A stretch of DNA of 64,000 nucleotides from Paenibacillus luteus. Its GTDB lineage: Bacteria; Bacillota; Bacilli; Paenibacillales; Paenibacillaceae. Made by a program: the position numbers and the translations under genes. Numbering within the stretch: position 1 is the first letter of the stretch; every line of letters begins with the position of its first letter. This document shows positions 1-8,305 of the stretch, one piece after another. The notes under the pieces were generated by a model. That model saw nothing but the letters and a program-made list of their open reading frames with translations, did no database searches and was not told the DNA's origin. Location of the stretch: NCBI RefSeq assembly GCF_006542765.1, contig NZ_SKCD01000044.1:248001-312000 (forward strand), in the 5' to 3' direction.

Positions 1-19
1 AGGAGTAATTTGTAAGATA

Positions 20-34
20 GAGCCGCTTAGGCTC
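20..34. terminator. short hairpin after the first small gene
   Basis: GAGCC and GGCTC arms (20-24 and 30-34) flank a 5-base loop just beyond the stop of the minus-strand gene ending at 36. There is no T tract, so it is at best a weak terminator. Confidence 0.25.
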
Positions 35-35
35 A

Positions 36-272
36 TTAGGCTTGTACAATATTTTTTCCGGTTATGGAAGACGGGAGCAGAGAATAGACATTTTGCAGCA
101 GGAGCACCTTTGGGCTAAGCTTGAATTTGGAGCCCATAAACGTGCAGCGGTCATAATTAAACCGCAGGGACGAAATATGAATCGTACAGTTGGTGAAAGA
201 GCATCCAATGTAATGCGAACCGTCAAAGTATACGTCTTCGTTTTTATATTGTTTGTTTTGAATATATTCCAT
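36..272 (-). CDS. small uncharacterised cysteine-containing protein
   Basis: A 78-residue protein with no recognised domain name. Residues 21-50 show a pattern of Cys and Phe at regular spacing (GCSFTNCTI, then DRCTF and SKF). This resembles small pentapeptide-like, beta-helix-fold proteins in which each coil has the form F-x-x-C-x-F. The start is well supported by AGGAGG 7 bases upstream of the ATG on the minus strand. It has no signal peptide or membrane segment. It lies downstream of the LysR gene on the same strand but 226 bases away, so it probably has its own promoter. Function unknown; the fold similarity is my inference. Confidence 0.6.
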   Translation of the reverse strand: MEYIQNKQYKNEDVYFDGSHYIGCSFTNCTIHISSLRFNYDRCTFMGSKFKLSPKVLLLQNVYSLLPSSITGKNIVQA

Positions 273-352
273 TTTGAATTTCCTCCTTCTATTAAAAACA
301 ATCCTATTAAATGATATGCAGCCAAGTTATTTCTATGTGTATAACCTATTAA

Positions 353-399
353 GAATCATTTGAAACAGGAATGGGGGAAAATGTCCTGTTAAATGATTC
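353..399. other. imperfect inverted repeat
   Basis: GAATCATTTGAAACAGGA (353-370) pairs with TCCTGTTAAATGATTC (384-399) apart from a two-base bulge. It lies between the LysR gene and the small gene, both on the minus strand. It lacks a T tract, so it could be a weak LysR terminator or a regulatory hairpin. Confidence 0.45.
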
Positions 400-498
400 C
401 TATGAACCAAAATAGAGAGAATTAGAGAGTGGGTTCGGCTGCGTATGGTTTGCTTCGTGTTGCAGAAACACGTTTGCGGGATTGATTTTCCGCTCTAA

Positions 499-1368
499 TT
501 AATCCTGATCAGCAGCCACTCGGGGCAGTGTTTCTATAAATGCATACAAAGCGCTGCTGACAAAGGAATCTCTTCGCGTAATAAAATTGGTCTTCATATG
601 TTTGAGGGATACGGGAATGGGATGGGATCGAAGGGTTCCTTCTGCTTCTTGTTTAACCACGACGATTCTGGGCATTAACGAAATGCCTAACCCAGCCGAT
701 ACGCCTCCAATAATCGCCTCTAATGTGCCGAATTCCATGATGGTCGGGTACGCGGTGCCGCTGGCTTGCAGCCATTTCTCCAATACTGCCCGGTAGGAAC
801 AACCCATGCTGTACACAAGTATGGGTCTCGTCATTGCTTCCTCGATGCTGGATACAGAAGGATGCGAGATGATGACCAGCTCCTCGTTAAATACGGGAAA
901 AGACTGCAGCTCCTGATGATCACATTCGCAGCCGATAAAAGCCCCGTCCAACTCGTATTGAAGCACCTTCTCCATCAAGGACTGCGAATGTCCCGTTGTT
1001 AAGGACAGGAGCACCTTCGGATGCTGGCCGTAATAGGAAGAAAGCAGAGTTGGCAAACGGACGGCTGCGGCTGTTTGAGTCGAGCCTATGGATAACGGGC
1101 CATTCGGTTCATCCGAGGAGGTTAAAGCCTGGGAGGCTTCTTCCAGGAGCCCGATAATTTTGTCGGCGTAGGTCAGGAGCGTTTTGCCGCTAGCAGATAG
1201 AGTCATGCCGCGGTTATGACGGAGAAATAATGACGTCCCCAGCTCTTGCTCAAGACCGCGAATTCTGGCTGTGACATTGGACTGAACATAACCAAGCTTC
1301 TGTGCAGCTTTGGTTATCGTGCCTTCGCGTGCAACCATTTGAAATATGCGCAAATCGGAGCTTTCCAT
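499..1368 (-). CDS. LysR family transcriptional regulator
   Basis: A 289-residue DNA-binding regulator. The N-terminal winged helix-turn-helix (about residues 1-60: MESSDLRIFQMVAREGTITK, then AAQKLGYVQSNVTARIRGLE) is typical of LysR proteins. The remainder, from about residue 88, is the effector-binding domain. A longer open frame reaches 1422, but the ATG at 1368 has GGAGG at a 9-base distance and matches the usual LysR N-terminus. It is divergent from an SDR-EamA operon 157 bases away, the standard arrangement in which a LysR protein regulates the neighbour and itself. The effector cannot be told from sequence. An AT-rich inverted repeat at 1417-1442 in the gap is the candidate operator. 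Confidence 0.92.
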   Translation of the reverse strand: MESSDLRIFQMVAREGTITKAAQKLGYVQSNVTARIRGLEQELGTSLFLRHNRGMTLSASGKTLLTYADKIIGLLEEASQALTSSDEPNGPLSIGSTQTAAAVRLPTLLSSYYGQHPKVLLSLTTGHSQSLMEKVLQYELDGAFIGCECDHQELQSFPVFNEELVIISHPSVSSIEEAMTRPILVYSMGCSYRAVLEKWLQASGTAYPTIMEFGTLEAIIGGVSAGLGISLMPRIVVVKQEAEGTLRSHPIPVSLKHMKTNFITRRDSFVSSALYAFIETLPRVAADQD

Positions 1369-1416
1369 TGTGATCAGCCTCCAGACAATAACAGGGGAAT
1401 AACGCTCCTGCTTTGA

Positions 1417-1442
1417 TATCATATTTTATGATACATAGTATC
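1417..1442. promoter_or_regulatory. candidate LysR operator
   Basis: TATCATATTTTATGATA (1417-1433) is a 6-base-arm inverted repeat with a 5-base centre. It overlaps GATACATAGTATC (1430-1442, arms GATAC/GTATC). Overlapping dyads of this T-N11-A kind between a LysR gene and its divergent target are typical binding sites. Assignment to this regulator is inference. Confidence 0.5.
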
Positions 1443-1525
1443 TTTAATGATCATTATACATAACACCAGAGTCGGATTACAATAATGGCAGAAGGAAGTA
1501 AAGAAAACGAAAGGAGTGGAGTACG

Positions 1526-2266
1526 ATGGAATTTAATCATAAAACGGTGTTGGTTACTGGCGGAGGTACGGGGATAGGGCGTGCCGTTAGTATTGAGCTG
1601 GCGAGCATGGGAGCAAATGTAGCCGTAAATTATTCCCGTTCGAGAGAAGAGGCAGAGGAAACCGCAACGTTCATCCAGCGAACAGGCGGTAACGCGATAG
1701 CTATACAAGCGGATGTAGCTAAGGAGGTTGAGGTTCGAAAAATGGTTCAACATATCGCGGAACGTTTCGGTACCGTGGATATGCTAGTTAATAATGCAAG
1801 CATCACCCGACATATTCCACTTCATGATTTGGACAGCGTGACGGATGAATCGTGGGATGAGCTCTATAACGTGAATGTCAAAGGGATGTTTTATTGTGCC
1901 CGCGCCGTCAGTCCTTATATGAAAAAGAATAAAAAAGGAGTCATCGTGAACGTCGGCAGCGTGGCTGGTATAACCGGACTGGGCTCGTCGCTTCCGTATG
2001 CCGTCTCCAAAGCGGCGGTGCATGGTTTGACCAAGTCGCTTGCTCGTGCGCTTGCTCCGGAGATTAGAGTCTGCGGCGTAGCGCCGGGGGCGGTAGCGAC
2101 CCGCTGGTGGGAGGGACGCGAGGAACAAATGAACCGGCTCGCCGGCCATATTTTATTGCAGCGGATTTTGACGCCGGAAGATATTGCCTTGATTATTTGT
2201 TCACTATTGCAGCAGGATGCGATTACAGGGCAAACGATAACGGCAGATGGCGGGCAAACCATATAA
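1526..2266 (+). CDS. SDR family NAD(P)-dependent oxidoreductase (FabG-like)
   Basis: A 246-residue classical short-chain dehydrogenase/reductase. It has the cofactor motif TGGGTGIG near residues 11-18, the NNAS motif at about residue 90, a catalytic Ser in VGSVAG (about 143) and the YAVSK active-site Tyr/Lys at about 157-161. The C-terminus (TGQTITADGGQTI) matches 3-oxoacyl-ACP reductase-like enzymes. AAGGAG precedes the ATG. It is followed after 23 bases by an EamA exporter, so the two are probably one operon controlled by the divergent LysR protein. The substrate is unknown; a role in fatty-acid synthesis is unlikely from the context. Confidence 0.9.
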   Translation: MEFNHKTVLVTGGGTGIGRAVSIELASMGANVAVNYSRSREEAEETATFIQRTGGNAIAIQADVAKEVEVRKMVQHIAERFGTVDMLVNNASITRHIPLHDLDSVTDESWDELYNVNVKGMFYCARAVSPYMKKNKKGVIVNVGSVAGITGLGSSLPYAVSKAAVHGLTKSLARALAPEIRVCGVAPGAVATRWWEGREEQMNRLAGHILLQRILTPEDIALIICSLLQQDAITGQTITADGGQTI

Positions 2267-2289
2267 TACGACGCAGGAAGGGAATCACC

Positions 2290-3159
2290 ATGAACAAATA
2301 CAAATATATGAGCCTAATCCTATTAACGACATTTTTGATGGGGATCGCTTTTCCGGTGGGAAAGATCGGCTTAGCTTATGCACCGCCGTTTCTTCTAATG
2401 GGCATGCGATATATCATTGCAGGAGGAGTGCTGGCATGGATCGTCAGAAGGCGCCCACGCCCTAAAGGACGCAAGCAATGGGGGCAGGCTGCGATGATCG
2501 GATGGTTTCAAACCGCCGCCGTTATGGGCTGTGTTTATTACAGCATGAGCTGGATAACTTCCAGTGAATCTTCGATCCTAACGAGTATAAGCCCGCTTAT
2601 TGTTATTATCATCTCTACAGTCGTAATGGGGGCTTCCTACAGCAAGAGGCAATGGTTTGGCGTTTTCATCGGTTTTATCGGTGTAGCCTTTACTTTCGGA
2701 TTTCATTTATCCCTTCAACCCGGAACCTTTATTTGCCTTGCAGGCGCCGCCTGTTTCGCAGCGGCAACATTGTTGATCAAACGCTGGGGGCCATCATTTG
2801 ATATGACGGTTTTGGCTGCTTATCAGATGCTCGCAGGCGGGATTACGCTTCTCGTTATCAGCTTGTTCACGGAGCATCTTTATTTCATTGCCACGTTTAA
2901 ATCGGTAGGGGTGCTGCTGGTGCTTGCCCTATTTTGCTCCATTGTGCAATTTTCCGTCTGGTTTTATTTGCTGCGAAGCGGCGACGCTGCCAAAACAAGC
3001 TCTTATTTGTTTTTAGCGCCATTTTTCGGCGTTTTGACTAGTTGGCTGCTTCTCGGAGAACAAGTGAAGTGGTATGCGGCCGTCGGTGGGGTGTTTATCT
3101 GCATCGGTATCATTATGGTGAACAGGGTGAGCAGGGCTCGGATTCCAGCAGTCACTTGA
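2290..3159 (+). CDS. EamA/DMT family transporter
   Basis: A 289-residue membrane protein with about ten hydrophobic segments arranged as two EamA repeats (about residues 5-135 and 145-280). This is the drug/metabolite transporter fold, usually an exporter of amino acids or small metabolites. The open frame extends upstream, but the ATG at 2290 (MNKYKYMSLILLTTFLMG) follows GGAAGG and starts at the first membrane helix. It lies 23 bases after the SDR gene and is probably co-transcribed. One may make or modify a compound and the other export it, but that link is inference. Confidence 0.88.
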   Translation: MNKYKYMSLILLTTFLMGIAFPVGKIGLAYAPPFLLMGMRYIIAGGVLAWIVRRRPRPKGRKQWGQAAMIGWFQTAAVMGCVYYSMSWITSSESSILTSISPLIVIIISTVVMGASYSKRQWFGVFIGFIGVAFTFGFHLSLQPGTFICLAGAACFAAATLLIKRWGPSFDMTVLAAYQMLAGGITLLVISLFTEHLYFIATFKSVGVLLVLALFCSIVQFSVWFYLLRSGDAAKTSSYLFLAPFFGVLTSWLLLGEQVKWYAAVGGVFICIGIIMVNRVSRARIPAVT

Positions 3160-3235
3160 AAAATGTATGCTTTTGCGCATTCAGCTTCGATGATTTCGGC
3201 CATTGATATGGTCCTTTAGTTTGAGCGGCCGCTGC

Positions 3236-3270
3236 AGCAGTGCCTGACCGAGGGCGCTGCTTTTTATTTT
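3236..3270 (+). terminator. rho-independent terminator after the EamA gene
   Basis: AGCAGTGCC (3236-3244) pairs with GGCGCTGCT (3253-3261, one G-T pair), followed by a T-rich run to 3272. Confidence 0.65.
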
Positions 3271-3274
3271 TTCG

Positions 3275-3303
3275 TTGACAAATCAACTCACTCTATTTAC
3301 TAT
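3275..3303 (+). promoter_or_regulatory. sigma-A promoter of the marR gene
   Basis: TTGACA (3275-3280), a 17-base spacer and TACTAT (3298-3303). The palindromic operator at 3306-3319 begins two bases after the -10 box, where a bound repressor would block transcription. Confidence 0.7.
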
Positions 3304-3305
3304 TA

Positions 3306-3319
3306 GTTTGAATTCAAAC
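3306..3319. promoter_or_regulatory. MarR operator copy 1
   Basis: GTTTGAATTCAAAC is a perfect 14-base palindrome just after the -10 box of the marR promoter. The identical palindrome, within an 18-base identical stretch, recurs at 3822-3835 upstream of the MFS gene. Confidence 0.75.
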
Positions 3320-3343
3320 AACTTTAGGGTGGTGAGGCTCCGT

Positions 3344-3796
3344 ATGTGTAAAGAAGACCATGTCATTCGCTTCCCATGGGAGCATGAGGATAGCAATACA
3401 TTACTTATTAAGCTTGCTTTCGTTACGATCAGGCGTGAAATTGAAACTGCTCTGCGTCCGCTCGGGTTAACTCCCCAGCAATCGCAGTCACTTCATTTAT
3501 TATCCATGTCTCCTGGTGCGATGAATGCTGATTTGGAGAAACTTCTCTTTATTGACAAGTCGAGCGTTACTAGCTTGATTAATGGGATGGTCAGGAAAGA
3601 GTGGGTTGTTCGGCGCGATCACGAGCAGGATGCAAGAATGAAACGCATTTATTTGACGGAGAAAGGGATTGAAATGTATCAGCAGTCCTCGCAGGCTGTC
3701 AAGGCGGCTAAGGACAAATCGAACCAGATGCTTACGCATGAGGAATCCGCTACTTTGCAGGCGCTGCTTCGAAAGTTCATCAAAGCATATGAGTAA
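3344..3796 (+). CDS. MarR family transcriptional regulator
   Basis: A 150-residue winged helix-turn-helix repressor. The core includes LTPQQSQSLHLLSMSPGAMN, the recognition region DKSSVTSLINGMVRKEWV and the wing RRDHEQDARMKRIYLT, typical of MarR proteins. The frame is open from 3275, but that segment overlaps the promoter. The ATG at 3344, after GGTGGTGAGG, is the sensible start. The same 14-base palindrome overlaps its own promoter and the region before the downstream MFS gene. It therefore probably represses both, released by a drug or phenolic ligand. The ligand is unknown. Confidence 0.9.
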   Translation: MCKEDHVIRFPWEHEDSNTLLIKLAFVTIRREIETALRPLGLTPQQSQSLHLLSMSPGAMNADLEKLLFIDKSSVTSLINGMVRKEWVVRRDHEQDARMKRIYLTEKGIEMYQQSSQAVKAAKDKSNQMLTHEESATLQALLRKFIKAYE

Positions 3797-3821
3797 GGCG
3801 GCTTCGTTTTTTGCTTAAATA

Positions 3822-3835
3822 GTTTGAATTCAAAC
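3822..3835. promoter_or_regulatory. MarR operator copy 2
   Basis: GTTTGAATTCAAAC, identical to 3306-3319, lies between marR and the MFS gene. A second site here implies separate control of the transporter, or cooperative binding. Confidence 0.72.
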
Positions 3836-3872
3836 AATATGAGATAAGTGACCGGAAGGGAGTTTGTATGAA

Positions 3873-5285
3873 ATGGAAGCAACAAGCGTTCAAAATAATG
3901 GCGAGAAGTTGATGCCGATCTTAGCCTTCACTTTGGTTTTTTCAATCATGAATGCTTCGATGTTTAATGTGGTCATGCCGGTGATTAGCAAGGAATTTGG
4001 TATTTCACCCTCGCAGGTAAGCTGGCTGCTCACCGGCTACATGATCGTTTACGCGGTCGGTTCGGTTACTTATGGCAAGCTTGCCGATAAATACCGCCTG
4101 AAGGATTTGCTTACCTTCGGCTTGATATTCTTTGCGCTTGGCTCCGTGGTAGGGCTGACTGCAAATGAATATTGGATGATCGTGCTAGGCCGAATTTTGC
4201 AGGCCAGCGGCGCAGCAGTCATCCCTGCTACGGCGATGATTGTGCCCGTGAGGTATTTCTCCCCTGAGAAGCGGGGTAGGGCACTCGGTACGGTTGCAGC
4301 TGGATTAGCGCTCGGAACAGCGCTTGCACCGATCGTTGCCGGTCTCGTTACGAGTGTTGCCAGCTGGCGATTTTTGTTCCTACTTTCGCTGATTCCTCTG
4401 CTCGCGCTGCCTTTCTTCCGAAAGTATTTGGATAACCAAAGAGGCGGAGCGCAAAAGATCGATTTCCTAGGCGGAATTCTGCTCGGTGGGGCTGTTGCGT
4501 TGCTGCTGCTGGCGATATCGCAAGGAAATCTTCTCCTTGGCCTTGGCGGCGCAGTGGCATTAGTTCTATTCATTATCCGGATAAGGACGGCAGCGGAGCC
4601 GTTTATCCAGCCAAAGCTGTTCGCCAACAAAAAATATTCCTTTGGCCTATTCATTACGTTTCTTGCTACTGCGTTAAGCTTTGGCATGCCATTTCTGACA
4701 CCGCAATTTTTGGCAGGGCTAAACGGTCTATCGCCGGCAGTTATCGGATTAGTGATGTTCCCAGCAGCGATCATTTCAGCCTTTATGGGACGCCGTGGAG
4801 GCAAGCTTGCGGATGAGAAAGGCAACTCTTTTTTGGTCTATACCGCGATTTCGCTTAGTTTTACTTGTTTTGTATTGCTGTCTATTTTAGTCGGAGCGTC
4901 GCCATATCTTATCTTATTTGTATTGATCTTTGGCAATATGGGTCAGACCTTTATGCAAATTGCGATGTCCAACACGATATCTCGAACCTTGTCCAAGGAA
5001 CAAATCGGTGTTGGCATGGGACTGATGTCCTTACTGAACTTTATCTCAGGGGCAATGACAACAAGTATTATAGGCAAACTGCTTGATGCAAAGGATACGA
5101 CGATGCACCTTAACCCTTTTGTCATTCATCGTGGAGCTTATCTCTACAGCAACATCTTTTTCGCGTTAGCTATTCTAGCCGCCATTATTGTTGCGATTTA
5201 TTATTTCTCCTTCAGCTCAGCCGGAGGCAAGGCCGGTTTGAAACCGAAGCGAAGCGAGAAGGAATCCACTTCTTCGACTGCGTGA
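3873..5285 (+). CDS. MFS multidrug transporter, DHA2-like
   Basis: A 470-residue inner-membrane transporter of the major facilitator superfamily with about 14 hydrophobic segments. The loop after TMS2, YGKLADKYRLKDLL, is the usual G-x-L-A-D motif A. LGRILQASGAAVIPATAMIV is the antiporter motif C region, as in drug/proton antiporters of the Tet(L)/QacA group. The ATG at 3873 has GGAAGGGAG about 10 bases upstream. A TTG at 3864 is in frame but sits on the ribosome binding site, and the ATG at 3868 is out of frame. The gene follows a MarR repressor and carries the same operator, so it is probably an inducible efflux pump. Substrate unknown. Confidence 0.9.
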   Translation: MEATSVQNNGEKLMPILAFTLVFSIMNASMFNVVMPVISKEFGISPSQVSWLLTGYMIVYAVGSVTYGKLADKYRLKDLLTFGLIFFALGSVVGLTANEYWMIVLGRILQASGAAVIPATAMIVPVRYFSPEKRGRALGTVAAGLALGTALAPIVAGLVTSVASWRFLFLLSLIPLLALPFFRKYLDNQRGGAQKIDFLGGILLGGAVALLLLAISQGNLLLGLGGAVALVLFIIRIRTAAEPFIQPKLFANKKYSFGLFITFLATALSFGMPFLTPQFLAGLNGLSPAVIGLVMFPAAIISAFMGRRGGKLADEKGNSFLVYTAISLSFTCFVLLSILVGASPYLILFVLIFGNMGQTFMQIAMSNTISRTLSKEQIGVGMGLMSLLNFISGAMTTSIIGKLLDAKDTTMHLNPFVIHRGAYLYSNIFFALAILAAIIVAIYYFSFSSAGGKAGLKPKRSEKESTSSTA

Positions 5286-5498
5286 AGGGGATAACTCTAT
5301 CTTCTGAAAGCAGGATTCCATACGGACGCATAGTCGGTCAATGATAGTCCATTTATTATTGGGATTTCCTCCATAAATAATCTTTGAAATAGGTCTAAAA
5401 AATAGATCTAATCTAGCCTAGCGGATCCAAATAGGAAGAATATGGATGGGTTTTGGAGAAATAGAGAAGTTGAACGGAAGAAAAGAAGTATAAGCGAA
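5286..5498. other. intergenic, nothing recognised
   Basis: The 213 bases after the MFS gene contain no convincing gene, hairpin with T tract, or operator. The sequence becomes purine-rich toward the hairpin that starts at 5499. Confidence 0.4.
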
Positions 5499-5619
5499 GC
5501 GAGAAGATCGTTCTGGAGAAACGAAGTGCTCGCCTTTGTAGTCGGATTCTTGCCTTTACATGTCTAAATTAATCAAAGAATCTGGCTACAACCGCGACCT
5601 TAAAGAATGATCTTCTCGC
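5499..5619. repeat. large nested imperfect hairpin (MITE/REP-like)
   Basis: The outer arms GCGAGAAGATCGTTCT (5499-5514) and AGAATGATCTTCTCGC (5604-5619) pair over 16 positions with one G-T pair. The inner arms TTGTAGTCGGATTCTT (5536-5551) and AAGAATCTGGCTACAA (5576-5591) pair over 16 positions with two G-T pairs, around a 24-base loop. No open frame fits. Differences between arms that keep pairing suggest selection for RNA structure or an old mobile inverted repeat. Confidence 0.6.
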
Positions 5620-5624
5620 ACAGC

Positions 5625-5672
5625 GATCAAAACGCAAATCGTTAATTCAGCTGAACTAGGAGCGTTTTGATC
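5625..5672. repeat. second inverted repeat
   Basis: GATCAAAACGC (5625-5635) and GCGTTTTGATC (5662-5672) are perfect 11-base arms with a 26-base loop. It directly follows the large nested hairpin and may belong to the same element. Confidence 0.55.
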
Positions 5673-5684
5673 TTATAATTACGG

Positions 5685-5717
5685 AAGGCTTCCTGAACTT
5701 TTCGGGAAGCCTTTTTT
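5685..5717 (+). terminator. rho-independent terminator
   Basis: AAGGCTTCC (5685-5693) and GGAAGCCTT (5705-5713) form a perfect 9-base stem followed by a T run to 5717. It lies 400 bases after the MFS gene, so it may end a short untranslated RNA that includes the hairpins at 5499-5672. Confidence 0.75.
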
Positions 5718-6003
5718 GTCATGTCAGGTTATGAACGTTTTCTGTGTAATAGAGAGAAAGGGGGAGAATGATAGAGGAATAGCTAGAATTTAAACTATGA
5801 AAGCGATTTTTTTGGCTAAAATCGATTTGATAAAGGGGTCAGCAGTAAATATACTAAGTGATTATATGTTAGTTAATATAACATTAGATATAGAGATAGG
5901 AGATGGGGAACCTTTTTTTACATCGTAATAGTAATCTTTTAGTTGTGATAGCAGAAAAAATGTTAGATTAATTTACATTTCGTAGGTGATTGAGGAGGAT
6001 ATG
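5718..6003. other. AT-rich leader upstream of the amidase gene
   Basis: AT-rich with no gene. ATGTTA (5866-5871) and TAACAT (5879-5884) form a small inverted repeat that could be an operator. No clear -35/-10 pair stood out. The ribosome binding site GAGGAGG is at 5992-5998. Confidence 0.4.
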
Positions 6004-8283
6004 ATGAAAAACTCATTAATGAAGAAGTTTTGTGCAGCAGTTGTTACGACCACCCTATTTACGAGTCTAGTTTTCATAGCCGCTCCAACCCGTACATATG
6101 CACAGCAGGATGAGACGGTTGCCGTAAATGAACAAGAAACAGAAAATATTATTACACTGGCAGCGGGATCACCCGTTCTTGGCATTAGCGGCCCCGTACT
6201 AGCAAAGATCGGTGAGCAGTTCCAGGTTAACGTTTCATTATCTTCTTACGCCAGTGACGTGAAGGCTGGTAAATACACGATAGAATACAATTCGGCCTTG
6301 TTTGATTATGTGTCATCCAGTCCGGCGACGGACAAGACGCAAATCCTTAGCGAAAATAAAGGCATTAGCCAAGTGACGATTGTTACTGCGGTGACGGGCA
6401 GTGCGCTTGCGGATGGGGAACAAGTATTGCACCTTTCCTTTATTGCAAAGGCGAGAGCCGGCGTAAATAACATAACGGTATCGGCTGAGCTTGGCTTGGG
6501 TGACGAGGGTACCACTTCGACAACACAAGCATCCACGCATGGCGTTGCGGTTACGGCAAACGAAACGGGAGTCAAAGGAGATTTGAACGGTAACAACGTC
6601 GTTGATATTGGAGATTTGGCTTTATTAATCGGATATTTCGGAATCGATTCGAGCAGTGTAGATTGGGTAAAAGCTGTCGCTGCCGATTTTGACGGAAATG
6701 GAATCATTGAAATTTCGGATTTGGCTGCGCTCGGCAAGCTTATCGTATTTGATGCCGGCAAACCCTTCGAGGTGATGGAGACCAGCGTCATGGATATTCA
6801 AAATGCGATGGAAGCCGGCACGCTAAGCGCTGTAGACCTGGTGAACATGTATTTGGATCGAATCGCTGCCTATGATTCGACAGGGCCAACGCTGAAATCT
6901 ATTATTTCTGTAAACCCAGAGGCGTTAACAATCGCAGCAGAACTTGATCAAGAGCGCAAAACGAAAGGCCCTCGAAGCTTGCTGCACGGCGTTCCAATTA
7001 TCGTTAAGGATAATTATAACACCATTGGCATGGCGACAACGGCAGGCTGTACGTGTCTGAAGGATAACTTCACGACAAGCGACGCGTTTATGGTACAAAA
7101 ATTGAAGGACGCTGGAGCGATTATTTTGGCAAAGTCCAATCTGCATGAGTTTGCATTTGGTCTTTCTACGATCAGCTCGCTTGGCGGACAAACGCTAAAT
7201 CCTTATGATCTGACTAAAAATCCAGGCGGCTCGTCTGGCGGTACTGGCGCAGCGCTTGCGGCAAACTTTGGTGTTATTGGACTAGGTACGGACACGGGAG
7301 GTTCCATCCGCGTTCCATCCTCCTATAACAACCTGGTTGGACTTCGTCCAACGATTGGATTAACTAGCCGAGAAGGCATCATTCCGCTGGCACTTTCACA
7401 GGATGTTGGCGGACCGATTGCTAGAACGGTAACCGATATCGCTATTTCGATGGATGTAATGAAAGGCTACGATCCGGAAGATGCTGCAACATTGTATAGT
7501 GTTGGCCGTACGCCTAGCACCTATACCGCATTTTTGGATGCTGATGGTTTAAAGGGAGCACGTATTGGAGTTATTGACGCCCTGCTTGGCACGAATGCAA
7601 AAGTTAAAGGTTTGACGGAGCAAGCGATCGCTGATATGGAAGCGGCAGGAGCAACGATTGTTCATGTTGAGGTTCCTAACTTAACTAAAATTTTAGGTTA
7701 CAGCAGCTTAAGCGGCTTCGAATTCAAATCGCAACTTAACGAGTATTTTGAAAAATATATCAATAATGTACCTGGCACGCTTGTTCCTTATCGTTCGCTA
7801 GGTGACATTATCGCATCGGAAACAGACATGCTCGGCAGCCAATTGTCTTCATACAAGACAAGAAATGCGATTGGTGATTTGAGTACGAATACGGATTATA
7901 TGGACATTATTGTGAATCGTCCTAAAATTACTCAGACATCGCTGCTTAAAACAATGACGGACAATGATTTGGATGCTCTTCTTTATCCGTCAACGGCTAA
8001 CCCGCCTACTAGCTTATCATCAACGAACGCAGGTAGTGCCAACCGTCTTAGCCCGTTCTCTGGATTCCCGGCAATCTCGGTACCGGCTGGCTTTGTCGAT
8101 AACGGCGAGCAGCCAAAGCTTCCTCAAAACATTGAGCTGCTAGGCAGACCTTTCGATGAGCAAACCTTAATCAAGCTTGCTTACTCCTTCGAGCAGCACA
8201 CGCACCACCGTGAAGCTCCATCCACAACGCCGGCTCTTGTTGAAGTGCCGCAGACGCCGCCTGCACTTGTGCCGGCAGCCTAA
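6004..8283 (+). CDS. secreted cohesin-dockerin-amidase fusion protein
   Basis: A 759-residue exported enzyme. Residues 1-36 are a signal peptide ending near TYAQQ. Residues about 58-185 read as a cohesin-type beta sandwich (VLGISGPVLAKIGEQFQVNV onward). About 190-250 is a type I dockerin with two calcium loops, DLNGNNVVDIGD from D193 and DFDGNGIIEISD from D228. About 265-735 is an amidase-signature domain with the full Lys-cisSer-Ser triad: K335 in VKDNY, S410 in GGSSGG and S434 in DTGGSIRVPS. The 75- and 24-residue gaps equal those of known amidases. The chosen ATG has GAGGAGG 5 bases upstream. It is followed by a cohesin-SLH gene, so display on the cell surface is likely. Substrate unknown. 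Confidence 0.88.
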   Translation: MKNSLMKKFCAAVVTTTLFTSLVFIAAPTRTYAQQDETVAVNEQETENIITLAAGSPVLGISGPVLAKIGEQFQVNVSLSSYASDVKAGKYTIEYNSALFDYVSSSPATDKTQILSENKGISQVTIVTAVTGSALADGEQVLHLSFIAKARAGVNNITVSAELGLGDEGTTSTTQASTHGVAVTANETGVKGDLNGNNVVDIGDLALLIGYFGIDSSSVDWVKAVAADFDGNGIIEISDLAALGKLIVFDAGKPFEVMETSVMDIQNAMEAGTLSAVDLVNMYLDRIAAYDSTGPTLKSIISVNPEALTIAAELDQERKTKGPRSLLHGVPIIVKDNYNTIGMATTAGCTCLKDNFTTSDAFMVQKLKDAGAIILAKSNLHEFAFGLSTISSLGGQTLNPYDLTKNPGGSSGGTGAALAANFGVIGLGTDTGGSIRVPSSYNNLVGLRPTIGLTSREGIIPLALSQDVGGPIARTVTDIAISMDVMKGYDPEDAATLYSVGRTPSTYTAFLDADGLKGARIGVIDALLGTNAKVKGLTEQAIADMEAAGATIVHVEVPNLTKILGYSSLSGFEFKSQLNEYFEKYINNVPGTLVPYRSLGDIIASETDMLGSQLSSYKTRNAIGDLSTNTDYMDIIVNRPKITQTSLLKTMTDNDLDALLYPSTANPPTSLSSTNAGSANRLSPFSGFPAISVPAGFVDNGEQPKLPQNIELLGRPFDEQTLIKLAYSFEQHTHHREAPSTTPALVEVPQTPPALVPAA

Positions 8284-8305
8284 ACGAAGCATAGCAATTG
8301 GACAA

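Noticed and set aside
4070..4825. Long minus-strand open frame (251 codons) inside the MFS gene
   Set aside because: Low-complexity shadow of the membrane-protein codons, no ribosome binding site, fully inside a well-supported gene.
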